Notes under the pieces: model-generated | The model's input: only the letters and a program-made list of their open reading frames with translations | What the model was told of the DNA's origin: nothing | Databases searched by the model: none | Program-made: the position numbers and the translations under genes | In this document: one piece after another, positions 1 to 12,500 of the stretch | Layout of the letters: every line of letters begins with the position of its first letter | How positions within the stretch are numbered: position 1 is the stretch's first letter | NCBI GenBank assembly: GCA_009760855.2 | Contig: WPIO01000007.1 | Location: forward strand, 6,666,501 to 6,730,500 | Reading direction: 5' to 3' | Source of the DNA: Cristatella mucedo | Taxonomy: Eukaryota; Bryozoa; Phylactolaemata; Cristatellidae | DNA: 64,000 nucleotides

Positions 1-295
1 TATCGACCGAACGTAGCTAATGTTCAAAAGAGTCTGGTCGTCTTGGAACACCCCCCTGGGGATGCAAGCCATTGTCCACCAGCATGGACACCACGAAAAT
101 GAACACCACTATTTGTATGTATCCCTGCCATCCTGACCGATGCCAATATAACGAAGCCAAAAGGCAAAGAATATAAAAACAGCAATCGAGACCAAGAAGC
201 CAAACTCTCACAGGAACACAGTTGTGCCTCGGATAAATACTGCAAGGAGCAAAGGAGCACAACAACAAGCACAAGATTCCTAGTGAGTCAATAGG
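1..295. other. Unassigned flank
   Basis: I see no exon, RNA gene or recognisable repeat here. The stretch ends where a LINE 3' fragment begins. Confidence 0.4.
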
Positions 296-1010
296 TCCAT
301 GCATTTGTGACATCCGGTCTTGACTTCTGTAACTCACTGCTTGCTGGCCTACCGGCATGTGCGATCAGGCGATTACAGACGGTGCAAAACTCCGCAGCTA
401 GGCTTGTCTGTGGTGAGCGTCGCAGTTGCCACATTACACCACTTCTCGCCGGCCTGCACTGGCTACCAGTCAAGCAACGGATTGACTTCAAGGTTCTGTC
501 ACTCACTTGCAGGTCCCTTCATTCTTTGGCTCCAGGCTACCTATCAGACCTACTCCACCACCAGGCCAAGCATCGTACCACCTGCTTTTCGGAATCCAAT
601 AGTTTACCAATACCTCAGACAAATCTCTAATCCTTTGGAGACCCTGCCTTTAGTTCGTATGCTCCCAAAGCCTGGAACTCACTCCCGATTTACGTCATGA
701 CATCCCCTGACTTGACCACATTTAAAAAGAAACTAAAAACAACTATTTAGGACAGCATTTAGCGGGTCCCTGTGATTCGTCCTTGATGTGCTTATGCGTG
801 CTGACACTGCATGCTGCCACTAACCACACTTGCATGCTGACCCTGTGCATGTCACCCCTAACCATGTTATTCACGTTCTATCAAGCATGATACCACTCAC
901 CATTCGATCGTGTTTCTTTGCAGCAAATGTAAAGCGCCTAGAAAGAGATTGAGTTCTCTGAGGGTGCTTTATCAAGTGTATTATTATTATTATTATTATT
1001 ATTATTGTTA
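296..1010 (+). mobile_element. LINE-1 family 3' fragment (CR1/L2-like)
   Basis: A 5'-truncated non-LTR retrotransposon. The frame from about 307 carries the conserved tail of CR1/L2-type polymerases (SRFDFCNSLLAGLP-like start, RLQTVQNSAARLV, LLAGLHWLPV, RIDFKVLSLT, SLHSLAPGYLSDLL). It is followed by about 250 bases of 3' UTR, a GC-rich hairpin near 930-970 and an ATT microsatellite tail at about 980-1006. ATT repeats are the usual 3' end of this family in the window. The polymerase core is missing, so this is a dead copy. Confidence 0.9.
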
Positions 1011-1983
1011 ATAATAATCGAGAACAAGAATCACAAAAAGCTAAGATGAGACCGACAAGTCACAATATAAAAAAGTGGCAGTTTGCACGGTGGGCTGAAT
1101 TTGCAGCCTGCAATTTGGAAGTCAGCAGGAATTAAAAACCTGCCAGCGAATCACAAAAACTCAGTGCACTTTCCAGGAGCTTTCTACCAAGCGGTGGGCA
1201 AGGTTAGTTACTCATAGCCTCAGATTGCCATTGCCAAGTTCTATCTCTGCCCTCATTTTAGCAGTGAACGCTGAGCTGAACAGTCGGCAAGGCTTTCGAG
1301 CCCAGCATGAGGAAACGATGGCGTGACACGACATACTTGCAAATATACGTCAAGATCAGCACAATTCCGTGCTGGTCAACACCCCTAACACGATGGAGCC
1401 GAAACGTATGAGCAAATGCCCGACTGCTTGGGCCATAATGGACAGGTGATTGTGCGGCAATCGGGGCCAAACTGCTCTGACACGGCACAAAGCTATTATT
1501 TGAGCTTCTCATTGCGGGCACACGACTTCGGCAGTAACCTTCACCCCCAGAAGGGCCTCTTTTGACAGAACAGCTTTGTCTGTGGTAGCCAGTGTGTTGG
1601 AAAAGTGGTTACTGGCCCTGAATAAGACTGCAGCTTGTCGCCACGAGGGTGCTTATTGTGAGCTGTTGATAATATGACAAGGCAAAAAGATAGCACCAAG
1701 ACACCGAAGGCACATGTATGTCCTTTAGTGTCCTATGTCGAAGCAAGCCCCCCCCCCAGGGTTGATATCAAACAAAACCGGACACGAATTCGGAGGTTTG
1801 ACAGAAACGGTTTCGAAGCATGGCTCATAACAAAACAGTAAATTCCTCTCGTTAAAAGGTCTACGAATTAGCCAGACTATCGTATTTCGACTGTGCACCG
1901 GTGACAGAGCACACATGAGCAAACTGCAGTCCGGCCACCGGGGTTGTACAGTCGGCTCGTATCGATCCTTTCATCTCTCTCTC

Positions 1984-2064
<81 letters not shown>

Positions 2065-2475
2065 CTGGCTGGCAAGCTGGTGCCAGAGTCACAAGGAAAA
2101 GGCGACTGCTCCAGCTCCCAGCGACTGCTCCGTACTTGTTACGGTATTTGGGTTATTATTGGCTTATTATTACGGTATTTGGGAGCCACCAGTGTGCTCC
2201 TCAGCAGGAGGTAGCTGCCACCTGGATTCACTATTCACCCGAAAGTAAGGGCAAAGTCAAAATGGGAAACCGATAAATGCTACTATTTTTTTGAGGCCGA
2301 GAAGCTTATGCCCGGGCAGCAGAAACCGGATGTTACTGAAGTCGATCGCTGGCGACACCGCCGCTAACTGGCATGCCACGTCTGTTACGGATCATGCAGT
2401 TAGTGTAGGTGAGTGAGGCACCAGATAAGCGATTTCAGTAGCTAGATATTTGTTATGAAGCAAAGCCCATCGCCG
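1011..2475. other. Intergenic or 3' region of the AKAP1-like gene
   Basis: Nothing in this stretch is convincingly coding. It contains a C run at about 1750 and the long TC repeat at 1974. The last exon or 3' UTR of the minus-strand AKAP1-like gene may lie here, but I could not identify it. Confidence 0.4.
1974..2061. repeat. (TC)n microsatellite
   Basis: About 88 bases of nearly pure TC dinucleotide with one interruption. It produces artificial Arg-Glu or Ser-Leu reading frames. Confidence 0.97.
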
Positions 2476-3576
2476 CTACAATGCCAGCCCTGCATGCAGA
2501 TTCAACGGCCAAAGGGTGAAGAGATCGTTCAAACAAAAGTCACCGACGGACTGTGACGACTCGCCGACGAGCAATTGGGTAGCGACACACGCAGCCCAGC
2601 AGTTCGGCGGCGGTGGCGACTCACTTTCACGCGGCTTCACGTGAGCCAGAGAGCACTCCACGGCCTGGAAAGGCAAACTCAAGAAGTCGGGCCTACAACG
2701 ACCGCGGCTGACCTGACCGCTAGCCGCAGCTAGCGCTTGCGACTGGCTTTGGGCCAATGCACCGTGCATGCTCGCAAGCCACCAGCACCGACGCCAGTGC
2801 ATGCACACTGTGCACTGTCGCTCGCATGCGGACGCTACCTTAGCAGCCGGACACGGGCAATCGGCACCGTCTCGTAGCCGCCATAGTCGATGTAGCGCAG
2901 CTGAACACCGATCTCTGCCACACCGTACTGTTCGCATTGCTGAATGACTATGCCGCGGTACCAGACGCCGTCAGATTCGACGGCGCACAGCGCACCAGCT
3001 GCAAACGCACCGAGGTTGCCGAGCTTCGCTTAAGCTCGGCAACGGCCAAACGACAGCAGCACCCGCCCGCCCGCTCGTGCCGGTCCCAACGACGACAGAG
3101 CAGGAGCTGTGGCGAGCCGAGCAAGCGGCGGCGGTGGCGAGGGACAAGCGAACCGCCTTTGCAGACGCGCCGTGGGCAGCCAAGGCCTCCACGAGTCGAC
3201 GCTCCTCCCATGCCAGCAGGCACAAAGGAAGAAAGAGAAAACGAGCCGCTTGCGCGAGTGCTCGAGATTAGCACTCGAGGCCAAATGCTGGCCCGCCCAC
3301 CGGCAATCGGCGCCGACGATGCGTGAGCAGCAATGCCGCGGCGCCGCCGGCTGAACTAGATGGATGACGTCACACAGCACACTCACGAGCGACGGGCTCT
3401 GGCAAGGGAGGCGGAATTTCGTCGGCAGTAGCACCCGAGTACACTTCCAAGAGGGTGGCCGACAGCCGCTCCAGTGACGGGTAGGTAGGGTGTGTGGGCA
3501 GCTGCACAAAGGCCCGAGTGGCGCCAGCCATCGAGGCCAGCACCACGTTGACGGCCGAGTGCGGAACGAGCTGAAG
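2476..3576 (-). CDS. AKAP1: Tudor-domain exons of the AKAP1-like gene
   Basis: Three exons, 3576-3387, 2998-2839 and 2692-2625, join in frame. The first reads AVNVVLASMAGATRAFVQ and THPTYPSLERL, which parallels the segment before and at the start of the human AKAP1 Tudor domain. The second has the Tudor core: GALCAVESDGVWYRGIV, then QLRYIDYGGYETVPIARV. The third gives RPDFLSLPFQAVECSLAHV. The Tudor aromatic residues W, Y, Y and Y are all present. A donor-like GTGAG follows at 2624. Without splicing there, the frame stays open to a stop at 2476-2478 but loses family similarity, so one or more further exons are likely. Confidence 0.9.
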
Positions 3577-6500
3577 CTAAAAAAAAGAATAAGAGAGAAA
3601 TGAGGATTTAAGGAAGTCTCGCTTCGACCACGTGAGACACCTAGTGACACTGACACTGAGTGGTGAGAGACCAAACGAAGTGCTTCACTGAGCACTGCTT
3701 ATAAAGGTGGCGCATGTAAGCGACCACAATAGCCCGCCTGTGTCTAGTGCAGGCCTTCACAATAAACATCGACATAAACTGCAAGCCCATCGTCTGTGTT
3801 GTGGGCGCCTGTGGCTTCTCGGCCGCGATGTATGCCCGGGTGGTTGAGCCTTTGACGTAAGCATGTGGCCCACCACAGAGGCACTCCATTATCTGTGGTG
3901 AGTCAGTCAGCCCCCAGTCAGCTCGTATATGTAGCTGCTAGGGAATAAAGAGACGAGAGAGTCTCCTCACTGCTCACGTTTGCCCGCGCTCGTGTCTTCG
4001 TGAGACTCCATTAGAACAACCGCCACCGGAGACACGGTGACATAACATCTGCTGCCTTCCCGGCTGGCCGTTTGCGAAGCACGCTCGACCGGATCCACTT
4101 GCGCAACAACGACTTTATACCCAAAGGCAAAACCAGGTGCAGGCACGCGACTACGCGATTACTTTCCACGAGTCGTCACTCCAGTGGGCCGAACGATGGG
4201 AGCCACTTCCGACCATTAGGCCAAGCAAAACAATTACTTCAGACAGGGTGCTAAGCTAAGTCATCGTGAGTCTATTCTGTCAAGTAAGCTCAACTTCTAG
4301 GACTGTGGGGCACGAACAGCAAGCAGGCCTCCCACCACCAGGTAGATGAGCACTGAATCATCACTCGGATACCTGCAGATAGGAACGTGAGCAGTGTCAG
4401 AGATGGTCAAAGCAAAAAAAAGAGACTTTCTTACATGTCTAAGCTGTTACACGTGAGTGAACGCCAGGCAATACGACAAGAAATATGCTACGCTCAGAAG
4501 TAAAAATAAAGAGCGGGCCTACTTGGGCAAGAGATAATACATCTATCGCTATCAATAAGCAATGGCACAATCGGCAACCACTGCCTTGTTTTTGACGAAC
4601 ACCATTCCAGGCTATCTTACACCGGGAAAGAGGCTCCATATTACAAGGATTTGTACCATTTGTACGAACCCAGCAGCACTGCTTGGTCGACTCTGGAAAA
4701 CGGTTAAAAATATACGCCAGCAGCATTGGTTGGATACTCTAGCTGCATACACTCTAACCGAGTCCATCTACACATCAGCCAACTAGAGCCCTCAATTGCC
4801 GCTTGGGTAGGTACCCATGGGCAACCATTGCTAAAGCGTGCCGGCCCTGCACATCCATCGCCAAGAAGTTCGGTCGTCATACCACCCATACGCATACTCA
4901 GATCGCCTTGCTCTTGCCAGAGCCGCTGTCTCGGATCACATAAACAAATACTAGCTGATTTAACAGCCTCCTTTTGTATAGCGATAGAAGAGCCTTTAAG
5001 GCTGTCGCCACCGCTTGCAGTGGCATAAAAGGATCGCCCACCACAGGATTCGAACCCACGACCTCGGGGGGCGAGGTCGTGAAAAGCAACCGCCTTACCT
5101 AGTGAGCCATTACGACTCATACACGGGCGTCTCACCATCAGCCAGCGACTTCTTCTTCAGCTCGCGCTCAATCGTGGTGGCCTCAACGTTAATCTTAATT
5201 AGGACGTATTTAGCAATTTCGATTTGAACTTTAATAGCCGGTCGCTCCGATCCTGACCTGACGCCCGAATCTAAAGGACCCGACCAAAACTCGGCCAAAA
5301 ACTCTATCTTCGGGCAGACTTGGGCGGGCATTCAAACTCCTAGAGGCACCATCAAATGCAGTTTTCACAAGGCAGGCCAATACCTACCCATGCCCAAGCA
5401 TAGATCACAGCTGCCACATACACGCCCACCCACGGCACCGTGAGTATGGATACCCAGAGCTGAGAGCTCTGCAGCCTGCACCCTTGCCATACATGTGGCC
5501 AAAGTTAGATAGCAAGTTCCCCGAGCTCACGTTAGATTGACCGAGCATACACCACTGCTACTCGACAGCAAAGTAATACACGACACCAGTACGCCTCCTG
5601 GAGAAGGGCAGCCAATGAGAGTAGAGCGGATTCATGCGAGCAGTCTCAGCAGACACAAGACAGCCACGTGCATAATATCGTTAGCTACCATTTAGAAATG
5701 TATCGAGTCCTACTAGAAGCCACTACGGTTGTTATAATATAATGATATTAATTCATTTGTATAGTGCCCTAAGAGAACTTAATCTCTATTCAGGCGCTTC
5801 ACAATGCCTCAGGGCTCGAGCCCACGACCTACCTCAGCCAGGCCTTGGTCGGGGCGAGCTCCTTAACCACTGGACCAAACCAAGAGCAGATTGTAAAGAA
5901 ATAGTACCTAACTTGAATAATGTATACATAATGCGTAGAGGCAGTTCTAAAGCTCCTTGGCTCTGACAAGACATCCCCATCAAGCAAAACAATTAATTTG
6001 AAAACGGGCTAAAAAGTAGAAGCATCTTAATGCAGACGTGTAGATATAGAGCTTGAAAACGTTGGTCTTTCTAGTATGAGCCTGAATCCTTATGGAATCA
6101 CACGTGTACGAGATGGTTGGTCGCCATGCAGCCACCAGCCTACCAACTGCAGTGGTACGGCAGTACCAAGCAAACAATGTCAGACCCATATGGCGAGCCG
6201 CTCTCACGTGCAACCACAGCAGCGCTGCTTCCGGCAATGAACGAAAGTTGGCTGGCAGCTACCTGCAGGCGGTTCACGTCGATAGCAGTCACAGCACCAG
6301 CTCCGATGGGTGTAGAAGCCACACAGGCATGAGCTCCCAAGACTTCGCTCAACTCCGGGAACCTCTCAACAATAGCATCTACGGCTTTGCTGATGGCTTC
6401 AGCAGATCCTGGGAGAATGAACACGAAAGGCGGCTGTGCTGCAAGCTGCTAGGCTTATGCAACTGGAATCACGGAATTGCTAGTCGACACCAATACCACA

Positions 6501-9500
6501 GTCAAACAACACTGTGAAAATCGTGCTAGCCAGCAGACTTTGTGCCGACTTCTTTCACTACCGGACTACCGGGCGAGTCTCTGCAATGCTTCCTAGCCAA
6601 ACAGAACAGCATCGAGATGCAATGCTCCCTAGCCAAACAGAACAGCATCAAGGCATACATAAATAGCTTAATTGGGTGCTTAGGCCATCCAATAGCTGGG
6701 CTTGACCTCTGTATGGTTTATGAGACCTGCAGCACACATTAAGATTAAAGCAAGGGTCAGACCCAGACTAGGCACGATATGCAAAATGAGCCAGGAGAAC
6801 TTCTGACCACAAATCTGGCAGTCACATCTAGCTAATTGTTTATATGCCTACTCGACCACTCCAGTCATCATAGCAGCTGCTGCCACGGCTGCACACAGTG
6901 GCAATATTTTTTATTGTACCTTACTAGCTGGCCAGGTAACAGCAGGATGGTAACTTCGATCGGCCTCATAGAGCTCCACAGCAGTTGGTTCAATAGCAAT
7001 ATGCATAAGCATGCACTGGCTCGTTTTTACAGTCATGCATCATCAGCAGCAAGACTTGAAACTCGGACCAATTAAAAAAACATAAGCATGATCCTACAAC
7101 TTTCAGCTAGCTTTTAGCTATTCATTACGATTATGCATAGCTTCTGATTTTTCATTGTCGTCTGGAGTGCAACTTGGATCAACATCAAGGCGATCTCGAG
7201 GCATCAACAAGTCCCCCACATCATTAAAGAGCCAGCATCACTTTGTTGTGGACACCTAAATACAAGTCTTTGCAATAGCACACCGGATTTCCTTGCTAGT
7301 CACGATCAAGGGTTCTTCCTCGCTAACGACATGAACGAAATGACCCCAGGAAACATACAGGAAGAGCCTGGCATTTAAAGGCAAAAAACAGCACTCGTCT
7401 TTAGCAATGCCAATCAAGCATATCGACTTCAAGGTCCTGTCATTCACTTTGAATGTTGCCATTCTCTAGTTCCTGTGCATCAAATTCCTCACAAAATTCC
7501 CCAGGGATTCCATTGTACAACTTGCTCCAGTGACCCAGGTTGCTTATCATTTAGCTGTGGCTAACTAACCACATGTCTATAGAAGACAGTGCCATAGGTA
7601 CCACTGCTGCCAAAGCCTGGAACATGCTACTGACTGACATCGACAATATCCATCGATGACGACATTAAAAAAGGAAGCTAAAAGCCCACCTCTTGCTCAC
7701 AACATTTGCTCACTCTGTGCGATTGCTGCCATGAGCTTACACTCACTGGAATTGTACATGCTATTGCTAATCAGTTAACATGCTTGCTCTCCAGCATAGA
7801 TAAAAGTGCTAGATAGAGATTTAGTTCTCTAACGATGCTATATTAATATTTTAGCAGCATTCTGGTGGTCTTTCCAGATGATTTTCCCTAAAGTAACAGT
7901 GGGTGCACATCGGCAGGGCCTCGATTTGTGGAAATCCACATGTAAAAGCTGAAGAGCTCTGGTGAAGGCATAAGTTGCTCTACCAGCTATTGAGAGGCAC
8001 TGGGTTCACACATCGTTCTGACTCTCCCAGTCTGTGTGACTCTGGTGCCCCAAAAAGACCTTACGAGATAGCATTTTCAACACCAGATGATGTCCAAGCA
8101 GAGATGTCGCTTTTGGATCATGCAAAGCACCCTGATTGATCGACGGCCAGTAGTCTACTACTGATAACCAATCATCACGTAGGGACTGCTTGGCACGAGT
8201 CATCACATCCTACTAGTCACAACTGCAGAAATCGAAAGAGCTCGCAGCACCTATCCACACCTTTGATGACACAGAGGTGTCTATCCCTAGCGGTAGGCAA
8301 TGCTTCCACGTGAATGAATGCACCCGATTTAGCTTTCAAATGGTTGACATTCCTGCCTTTCTTTCCAATAAAGAGGCCACACATGGTAGTGGGCAGGTAG
8401 AAGTTGAAGACTTGCTCCACACCAACCTACGAAAATGCATGATAGACGCTTGCCACACAACCAAATGCATACTGAAACACCAAAAGCACGACAAACGAGC
8501 ACCGTAATCCCTTAACTGTCCACTACCTTCAAAGCTACTTCCTCACTATTTCTTGAGCTCACACAGAAACCTTAACAGATCGGACCTCCAAGGCAAAGGG
8601 CTGTCCGGTGACTTTTTAAACGACTACATCGCTCGGCCGATCACAAAGATGAGGTCGAGCGAGCACAAGACTAGCAACACGGTCGAAGGGGCATAGGCAG
8701 CTGAGTCAGCTCGGCTGCACTGCAAGCACTTAGTGGATCGTCACCGTGTAACTCAGAGCACAGGCTACTTGCTTACTGGTTCGTCACACTGCCAAGCACA
8801 TCTACGGCTAAACAAGTGTCCCTGTATTACCTTCACAGACTCACCATGGCGGCTCTGCCAAATACGATACCCTATATATTTTCAGCACAAGGCTTAACAT
8901 AATCATGGCAAGTAGAAAAAAAGGGGTGGCCACATGATTAAAAAGCACGAGACGATGACCAAAGGCACGAACCTTAAGCACCAAACAAATACAAGACATA
9001 CAAGGCCCTAATCTTGCTGGCAATCATAGAACGGCAGCATCCCGGCTATATCATAACAATAGCTAGAAATTCAAGTAGGAGCTGCTTCAATCCAGCACCT
9101 CTATTAACGTGCAGGGATATATCCGTGGCAACAAGCACACTTTCAAGCGAAAATATGCACCCGATTTGGCTTTTCGGTGAATGGCATTCATGCCTTCTTA
9201 AACCGAATGCAATTGCTTCATGGAAACAGCAGTACGACCATCAAACGTCTGCACTCCCCTATAAAGTTTGAGAATACTGAGTCGGCTGGATCGTGTGCGA
9301 TGGCCCAACTAGTTAGAGAAAATCAAGTACGAGCCAAAGTTAGGAACAGGTAGGCATACGGTTGCTCCCAACGTCTCGACAGCTCTATGTGGCAGCCCAA
9401 AGACATTGCCACTTTTGCCCACTGTAAGACCGCTATTTAATGAAGACACAAAGCGAATCGAGTCAAAGGCTGCAGGGGCATTGCCTTTGCACCCGCTTAT

Positions 9501-12500
9501 CAGAAAGAAGCAGGAATATCACAGTAAACTGAGCAAAACTGTCGTTCTGGGACACTGTCTCCGGATGCAGGATCCGATTTCTAGGCCATCATGCTATGTT
9601 TAGATGTTACTTTGTACAAGTCATGTGGACAATGAAGGCTCACATACACGCATGCACACGTCTGCAAAACGCCTTCTTGCTCAGGCAACATTGATGCGGT
9701 GAGAATGAGTTACCTGCTTTGTCTGATTGCTCTGGACGTTCGCTCGAAGGGCTTCAACGCTGTCGTGGGACTGCGGTAGTGGCGCCTGAGCGCTGCCTTC
9801 CGTGTCACAGCTCTGGCTCGAGTCTGCTGCAGCAGCAGGCTCAGCCCGACCATTCACTGTGCTGCTGCACGAAGCGTCCCCAGCACTGTTGCTGGCACAA
9901 TACAGCTCGTCGGTGGCCTCGAGGTGCTCGGTCACATTCTCACCCTGTGTGGGGGCAGTGCCAAGAGCAGCAGACTGCTCAGGTGAAATGTCGCCATCTG
10001 AACGGACGCTGACGGTCGAGTCGGGTGAATCTGTGACACTGCCAGAATGCTCTGCACTGCTGACCGTGTAGAAAGCCAAGACAATATTGTCGTCCGAAGT
10101 TGCAGCAGTAGCTCTGCAGGCACTGCTGTTGCTGCTGCTACTGACACTAGGAGCATGTGAAACTTCGTCTGTTGCTGAGCTATAATGACTGCCAGAAGCT
10201 GAAGCGTCTGCAGTGTTGACAGAATCACTGCTGCTGCTAACTACGGCAGTGCTTGGTGCCATGATAAATTCAAAGGAGCCATTGGTACTCAAGCTTCTTT
10301 CTTCCTCAGTTTCCAAAGAACAGACAGCAACAGCAGACGTAGCATCGTGTGCTTCCTCCACTTTCATAGCACCGGTGCCAAAATCAGATTCAGCAAAGAC
10401 GGCAGTCACTTGGTCAGAGCAAATCGAGATCACAAGTTCATCTTCAGCCGACTCGGTGGTAGCGCCCAAAGGAGGTTGGAATGCAACAGCAGATGCCACG
10501 ACGGCAGCAGCGTTGCAGCTGTGGACCGTTGCACTGCCATTCTTATTGCATTCGGGAGAGGCGCACAATGGATCAATGTAGACAATGCTATTGCTTGCGT
10601 CAAAAGCAATACTCTCGCATGACTCGAAACTTAGCATCTTGCCCTGAGCTGGAGGCAAGCACGTGGTCGTGATGCTGTTCTCCGAGGTAGTATTCTTGCA
10701 ATCAGGTGCATATGGCAAAAGGTTAGCGGGAACAGGCAAGGCAGAGGCACTGTCGTTGATATCGATTTGCATGGACTGAGCACCAACACTGAGGTGATCG
10801 TTTTCGGCAGCAATCGTCCCGACATAGCTATGGATCATGGCTGCCGTGTGACCATCAAGTGGAGCTACAGATGATAACACAGGTCCTTCTGATGCAGGAT
10901 GTTCCGAGGGTTTCAACTCCACTATCCCAGCATGATCCGACTGGAAAGACGTCACAGTCACCAGCTGGTCAGCATCTGTACCACGTTTTAAATTATTTGC
11001 TGCCGACTCTGCAAGCACACAGGATGACATAAGCAGACTATGGTCACCACTGCCAGATACTGATGCTTCGTGCACAGCCTGTTCACATGACGATGAGACA
11101 GTAACATATTCGTCTGGATGCTTGGGTACTTCTTGGCAGACGCCAGCACAATCACCTGCAGCAGTTGGTAGGATGAATAACTAAGAGTAGTTACTAAGAG
11201 TAAATATGAATGAACATAGCAGCACTAGGCAAACCAAATAGCCTGCGCTGGCAGTCGCATTAGGATGCAGACTCGGAGAACCAGGCTCACCTTCTGTCAA
11301 ACGGCTTTCACCACAAGAGTCGACAATCTCTTCTTGTGCAACCGAGTCTTGTGCCCCTGTAATATAGGAAGCACACTACCTGTCGACATATGATGACGAG
11401 ACGGTGCTTCGGTAAAACAAGTCTGAAGGTAGAGGGATACACATGGTTGCCACGGTATGTACCTTCAATAATGGTCCACTCGTTTCGAGAACTGAGCATG
11501 TCATACGATGAAAAAGACACAGAATCAGAAGCGGACGAATCCGGCACAGCTTTGACTGCACCTCCTGGATGCAAGCAGTAAGCATGCTCATGTTCAATAA
11601 CGGACGACTCGGTGGCCACATCTCTATCCATAGACTCCACGTTGTCAGCAGTAGAAAAGCACTTTTGTGCATGTGAAGAGGCCACGAGTTCCTCATGCAC
11701 GAAGCCCACAGTGTTGACGGCATCGTCGTCGGCTTTGTCGTCTGCTCCAGGCACCTGTACTAGAGATTCCTGAAAATGATCCGTCAGTTAGCTTGGTCTT
11801 AATTTAGACGTCTGCAACAGCACCAGCAGAAGCAGCACCAGGAGGGGGCAATGCAGGTAGTGCTGTGGAGTGCTAGAATTAATTAAGTGCAATACAAATG
11901 TCACGAGGACACCAAGCATGCTCATGTTACTATACACATCTGTCTTTACTTTCCATCCAACTTTCTTATCGGTACAATGCACTTAGTAATGCTCTTCTCA
12001 AACAATGTATAACAATGCAGCCACTGGCAGAAGGAGGGTATTGACAAATGACGGTTCCCCGGAGCTAGCTACCTAGGTATCTTGGTGTCATCAGCATCCA
12101 CCACCCATGCTCTTTTCTCCAGACTGGGCATAAGTGATGCTTATTGCCTACTCACCGAAGTCTGCACAACTGTCGTAAAAACATGCTTTCGGCTGCTGGT
12201 ATCATCACTTCCGGCAAGGCATGTGCTATTTGCAGGTGTACTTTCCTTACTATTCAGGGTACCTACAGAAACAGGCACGTGGTCAAGATCACAAGATTTA
12301 GTAAGCCAACTTTAGAAATCTAAAATAACCGTGACATTTGAAATGCTAACATCTTCGAGTCAACAAAATCTTAACTGAGAGTTGCTTACCATCAGACTGC
12401 TGTAGATCTCTGGCCACATGGTTCAGTGGTCTCACAGTCGCAGCTGGTCGGGCCGAATCAGTCGGTGCTGCAGCAGGCCTCTTCCTCCTCCGGCGGTGCT

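Larger units (their letters stand above)
3577..6262. other. Intron of the AKAP1-like gene
   Basis: Contains one SINE-A and one SINE-B copy (listed separately). The stretch at 3890-4060 has an AATAAA and a GC-rich end resembling an LTR border, but nothing else supports an LTR. I see no exon. Confidence 0.55.

Noticed and set aside
1258-1521. Missing C-terminal exon of the AKAP1-like gene on the minus strand
   Set aside because: The open frame lacks the conserved C-terminal AKAP1 pattern and has no clear acceptor in phase.
1877-2276. Arg-Glu and Ser-Leu repeat proteins
   Set aside because: They are pure translations of the TC microsatellite.
3640-4060. A possible solo LTR (AATAAA, GC-rich 3' end)
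   Set aside because: No second copy, no recognisable priming site or internal region and no clear terminal dinucleotides. Too weak to list.
4962-5110. A functional tRNA gene at SINE-A
   Set aside because: The A and B boxes are present but the stems do not form a proper cloverleaf and the same unit is repeated with a non-tRNA body.
9719-10672. Several plus-strand open frames opposite the big AKAP1-like exon
   Set aside because: Shadow frames of a low-complexity Ser/Ala exon; the minus strand has the consistent splice structure and the KH/Tudor continuation.
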